Origin: Entamoeba histolytica HM-1:IMSS
Taxonomy: Eukaryota; Evosea; Mastigamoebida; Endamoebidae
Reading direction: 5' to 3'
NCBI RefSeq assembly: GCF_000208925.1
Contig: NW_001915064.1
Span: 1-30,445 of the forward strand
DNA: 30,445 bases
The notes under the pieces were generated by a model that was given only the letters and a program-made list of their open reading frames with translations, did not search any database and was not told the DNA's origin. Shown here piece by piece: positions 26,771-30,445 of this stretch. The position numbers and the translations under genes were made by a program. How positions within the stretch are numbered: the stretch's first letter is position 1; the number at the start of each line of letters is the position of its first letter.

Positions 26771-28077
26771 GAAGACAATTTCAATTTTAAGTTAATAATC
26801 AAAACAAGATAAAACTAATCTCATCTCTAATTCCTTCTTTATTTAAATTCCTTAAATTCTATTAAAAGTAAAAATAAATTTATGGAGTTTTACACTACAC
26901 CAATAAGAATTATAAACATCCTTTTAATGTTATTGAAAGTTATTTTAACATTGAGCATTAAATTAAACTTATATATCAATTATTACATTGTTTTTAATGG
27001 ACAATAAAAATTAACTCCTCAAATATTTTTGACTTAAAGTTGTCTTTTATCAATACTTTAAAGAAATTTCATTATTTGTTGTTGAACTAAAACAAAAAAA
27101 AATCAATGAGATATTCCTGATAAAAAGTTTATTTGAATTTTTTCTTTATCAAATTAACTTCTTTTTTAAAGGTTAATCTCTTCTTTAGTATTTTCTTCTT
27201 TTCTATAGAAACAATGTCTTTTAATACTTCTTTTAGGACATGATGATTAGTAATAAATAAATTAGTCAAACGATGTCAATCGTTATTATCAAATAATCCC
27301 TAATTGTTTTTTAATAGATTATTGAATGAGTAGTATTAGATATACTTTTGAGAGTTGTATTGTTGTTTAGTTAATACTTCTTAACATTCATTTCATATAA
27401 TAAAATTAAAGACTATCATAGTACATTGTTCTTTCTAACTCTTTAATGATTCTGACTATGAACAATGACTTTTCTCCTTCAATCTCTTTTTCCTCTGACA
27501 ACTTTGGTGATTTATTTTTGTATTAAATTTTTTTTGACTTTTCATTCTACTAAATTTTTTAGAAAAAACATTTTGGTTTTTTTTTTCTTTGGATAACAAA
27601 TAATATTCGTTAATAAAGTGATGGGAAATTCCCATTTTCTGATTGTGGATATCAAATTGTTAGACACAACGTTTTTTTCATAAAGACATAGAGAAAGAAA
27701 AGAGATATTTTGTTATAAATACTTACCATTTCTTATTCATGAAATCTGAAAGTTATTAATTGTTTTGTATTTACCGAATAAATTAACAAGATAACACAGA
27801 AAGATGGTACTGTCTTTAGAATAGAGTAGTCTTTATTAAAGATAAGAAACTACGACAGATCAATAATATTTTCTTGAGTAAAAAGTTTGTGAGGTTAATT
27901 AAGTTTTGTTTTTCGTTTTTAAATTACAGAATTCTATTTTTAAAGGATTAGTTATGTGTCACTAGAACTAATGGTATATAATAAGTGATAAAACATGAAA
28001 AACCAATTTCATTCTATTTGTGATGAGCAACACTAAATGGGGTTCATCTGAATAAGTCATATATCATTGTCATTCAT
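26771..28077. other. AT-rich intergenic region with decayed coding sequence
   Basis: About 1.3 kb. The part from 27129 to about 27520 holds minus-strand coding-like fragments listed separately. The remainder, including 27530-28077, shows only short frames interrupted in all readings. No RNA gene recognised. Confidence 0.5.
27129..27520 (-). pseudogene. Decayed gene fragments, unknown family
   Basis: Two minus-strand fragments read like protein but are broken. The upstream one (about 27516 to 27406) codes KSPKLSEEKEIEGEKSLFIV then RIIKELERTMYYDSL and stops at TAA. The downstream one (about 27298 to 27129) codes GLFDNND, a TGA, then HRLTNLFITNHHVLKEVLKD and a Lys-rich end closing at TAA. A TAG precedes GLFDNND. 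The TGA may replace a TGG Trp codon. Fragments further upstream, to about 27670, may belong to the same gene. The long polar-hydrophobic patterns are unlike random AT-rich DNA. No family recognised. Confidence 0.4.
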
Positions 28078-28302
28078 ATGGAATACACTCCAGAAGATAT
28101 TGCTTTCTTTGAATTACTAAAAGACCCTGTGAAAAATGAAGCACAGATTATTGAGATATTGGCAAGAAGGTTCTATGAAATTCAAACAAAACAACACAAG
28201 GTTTATACATTGTCTATAGCAAAAGAAGGAAGTGCTTTTCCAATTCAGTTGACAAATGATGGTTATTTAATCTTAAGAATTCCAATCACTAGACCCAAAT
28301 GA
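28078..28302 (+). CDS. Small orphan ORF (74 aa)
   Basis: A 74-residue frame from ATG with coding-like composition (MEYTPEDIAFFELLKD, LARRFYEIQTKQHKVYTLSI, LTNDGYLILRIPI). It looks like a helix pair followed by beta strands. No signal peptide, membrane segment or known motif. The frame stays open about 18 codons upstream of the ATG to a TGA, so it could be the 3' remnant of a longer gene; no GTTTGT...TAG intron was found that would extend it. It stands alone in an AT-rich region between decayed genes, so its status as a real gene is uncertain. Confidence 0.45.
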   Translation: MEYTPEDIAFFELLKDPVKNEAQIIEILARRFYEIQTKQHKVYTLSIAKEGSAFPIQLTNDGYLILRIPITRPK

Positions 28303-29502
28303 TTCTTCTCATTTATTCTATCTTTTCTTTCTTCTTCTCTATTTAGTTGTTAGTTATTAATAAAATAACTATAACTGTTTTTGAATAACAAAAAAAAATA
28401 AAAATAAATTTATTCTTTATCTTCTTTAATTTTTTTTTATTCTTAATCAAGAAAGAATTGATAATTTATTATCAATAGATAACAAACTCTTTTGAGTAAC
28501 TTTTGATATGGTTATCTAGTATTATATCTTTTTGTATTTAATGTTCTTTTTGATTCATTGTCAAGTTAATTAAAAATAGACATGAACAGTTATTTAAGTT
28601 ATAAAAACAATAGGATGTATAACAACATCATTTTATTGTCATTACAATGTCTTTGGTTTGATATTTTACATCATTAATTAATATTAACGAATAAACATAA
28701 TAATATCATAATGGTAATCTTCATCTTTATTTAATTAAACAAATTTACTCGTATTCTATAGTGAATTATAGTTAGTATTTAGTATAATACTATATTTAAG
28801 TATATTTTTTGTCTTAATTATATAATTATCTAATTAATAATCGTTTATTTTTGATAAATTATAATAAACATTGAATAAATATATATATAATAAGTTGCAA
28901 GGATAAAAAAGTTATTTAAATTTATTTAAATTATATGGTCATTGTTTAAATATTAACTAAGATAGTTATTTATATTAAAATGAATGTATAATTAAAAACG
29001 TTTATTGAAAATCATTCTTAAAATCAATTAATATTAAAACCAATTAGTGAAATAGGTTGTAAATGTTTTGTAATAATATTCATGAATATTGATTAATAAA
29101 CAAGCAATTATAGAATTTGTGAAAGTTTGTTTCTTTAAATCTTGATGTAAAGAAGAATTAAACAAAATATAAAAATAATAATGCATGAATTTTAAATGGA
29201 CTAGTGTTTGAAATAATAAACTTATTAGAAACAAAAATAAATATATGAATTTCTAATTAAAATAAGTATGAATTACTTATTTTGAATGAAAATACACTTT
29301 ATTTATTGTTTTATATTATTTCGTTTAATTGGAGCTTTGTTAACTAATTAATCAATTTTCTTACGTCTTATATCCTTTTATTTCTTTTTATTTCTCAATT
29401 TATCTTTGAAAATAATAAATTACCATAAACACAACAAATGGTCAAAATGCAAATAACAAAAAGAGAAATTCATATCAACAAAGGAATATAAATGATATAA
29501 GA
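28303..29502. other. AT-rich intergenic region, nothing recognised
   Basis: About 1.2 kb of very AT-rich sequence with short TA runs such as ATATATATA near 28880. No coding-like stretch, repeat array or RNA fold stands out on either strand. Confidence 0.5.
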
Positions 29503-29976
29503 ATGAGTGAAAATAGATATTATCTCTATTTACAGAAATACAATAATCATCACATCAACCGTTACTGTATTAACTATAATAACAATAACTGTACAATTAA
29601 TTATATCAATCATAATCAACATATGTATTTTAATAACAATTTCAATAGAAATAAGCAGTATTTATCATAATAAAATTAAACATCTCAATAAAACATAAAA
29701 TATACAAGGAATGTCAAACTAAAAATGAAGAAAAGATAGAAATACAAAACCAAGAATATTGGAAAAAACTCTTTTAAAAAGAAATTAAAATATTTACACC
29801 ACAAGAAATAAAAAATTAACAAAATTAATATTAAGGAATATACATCATCAACAATATGGAGAAGATGGTATTTTCTTGTAAGTGAAAAAACAAACAGAAA
29901 TGAAGAAATTATTTGTATGACAATAGAAGAAGATAATCAACAAATTAGTCCAATTGAAATAAATAACAATAAATAA
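29503..29976 (+). pseudogene. Decayed Asn-rich gene, unknown family
   Basis: An ATG at 29503 opens 55 Asn/Tyr-rich codons (MSENRYYLYLQKYNNHHINR, then YNNNN and NNNFNRN) to a TAA at 29668-29670. Coding-like text continues in other frames: ECQTKNEEKIEIQNQEYWKK LF with a stop after it, then KEIKIFTPQEIKN, then after a shift INIKEYTSSTIWRRWYFLVS and ICMTIEEDNQQISPIEINNN, ending at TAA 29974-29976. The pieces are collinear and evenly spaced, so this is probably one gene broken by several shifts and stops. No family recognised. Confidence 0.5.
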
Positions 29977-30391
29977 TATAATAAGTATGAAATGAATATT
30001 GAAAATGTATAAATATACTTAAAAATTATTCTTGTCAATAATATTTCATTTATATGAATATGAAATAGTTAATATCAACAAATGAAAAAATAGTAATTGA
30101 TAATATTTATTATCTTGTAGTTTAACAAAATAGAATAAAATGAAAATAAATTATGATAATAAAATAAATAAAATGAAAGTGAATATCAGTAATACAAACT
30201 AACAAATGAGAAATGAAGAAGTAGTAAACAAATTAATATAAAAAATATTCAATAAGACAGTATAGATATGGAATTTAGAAATTATGTCTCATTAGAATAT
30301 TGCTACAATAAATTAATAACAACATAAACCAGTTAAAAATATATAAAATGAATGTTTAATAGTAATATTATTGTTAAGTAGATATATTTTA
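29977..30391. other. AT-rich intergenic region, nothing recognised
   Basis: About 415 bp of A-rich sequence with short direct and inverted AT motifs (for example ATTTCATTTATATGAATATGAAAT near 30045). No gene supported. Confidence 0.4.
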
Positions 30392-30445
30392 ATGGGTACG
30401 AAAATTAGCAAAGAAAAAATGCATCTAAATAATTTACAAAAAAGA
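30392..30445 (+). CDS. Possible 5' end of a gene leaving the window
   Basis: An ATG at 30392 opens 18 codons, MGTKISKEKMHLNNLQKR, to the window edge. MGxxxS fits an N-myristoylation site, and the charged Lys-rich start resembles the N termini of Entamoeba signalling or leucine-rich-repeat proteins. Only 54 bases are visible, so identity and even reality are uncertain. Confidence 0.3.
   Translation, partial: MGTKISKEKMHLNNLQKR

Noticed and set aside
29034..29234. Minus-strand 66-residue frame
   Set aside because: Composition is that of random AT-rich DNA, with no signal, motif or promoter.
1..30445. tRNA arrays, rRNA, LINE/SINE elements, CRISPR
   Set aside because: Looked for clover-leaf arms with GGTTCGA-type loops, reverse-transcriptase motifs and regular spaced repeats; none found by eye. 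Short degraded SINE pieces cannot be excluded without a search.

Overview
The window is nuclear DNA of an Entamoeba species, most likely from the E. histolytica / E. dispar / E. nuttalli group. This rests on what the sequence shows: very AT-rich DNA; short intergenic gaps; eukaryotic ribosomal and signalling genes; a decayed BspA-type leucine-rich-repeat gene of the kind expanded in Entamoeba; and short introns (46-74 bp) that all begin GTTTGT and end TAG. No tRNA or rRNA gene, CRISPR array, insertion sequence or retroelement was recognised.

Layout. (1) 1-1561, minus: a BspA/LRR pseudogene with several stops and frameshifts, running off the left edge. (2) 1562-3311: AT-rich DNA with an imperfect inverted repeat and a possible coding remnant. 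(3) 3312-25007 plus the 25231-26770 gene: a compact gene-rich block. In order it holds a Trm7/FTSJ1-type tRNA methyltransferase (one intron), a TLDc-like protein, an HMG-box protein, a GCN2-like protein (four exons), an NBS1/nibrin-like protein divergent from ribosomal protein uL16/RPL10, a second related HMG-box protein, an atypical extended SDR, RRS1 divergent from a RhoGEF, a 1416-residue helical protein, ribosomal protein eS4, the PP2A activator PTPA (one intron), a small secreted protein, and an unassigned 472-residue protein (three exons). (4) 26771-30445: AT-rich DNA with two apparent decayed genes, one small orphan ORF, and the likely first codons of a gene leaving the right edge.

How the genes relate. 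Several serve translation: RPL10, RPS4, RRS1 (60S assembly), Trm7 (tRNA anticodon loop) and a GCN2-like protein. Copies of AGGGTTT or its complement lie just upstream of Trm7, RPL10, RRS1, RPS4 and the 1416-residue gene, which suggests a shared promoter element.

The most unusual item is the GCN2-like gene. Assembled across three introns it encodes 1140 residues with the GCN2 order RWD, kinase-like, kinase-like, HisRS-like, C-terminal region, but neither kinase-like domain keeps the catalytic HRD aspartate. It looks like a tandem-pseudokinase GCN2 relative. Other points of note are the paired HMG-box paralogues with a shared domain outside the HMG box, an SDR lacking its YxxxK pair, and a Trm7 splice junction that builds the predicted catalytic glutamate. 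All family calls were made by eye from motifs, with no database search.
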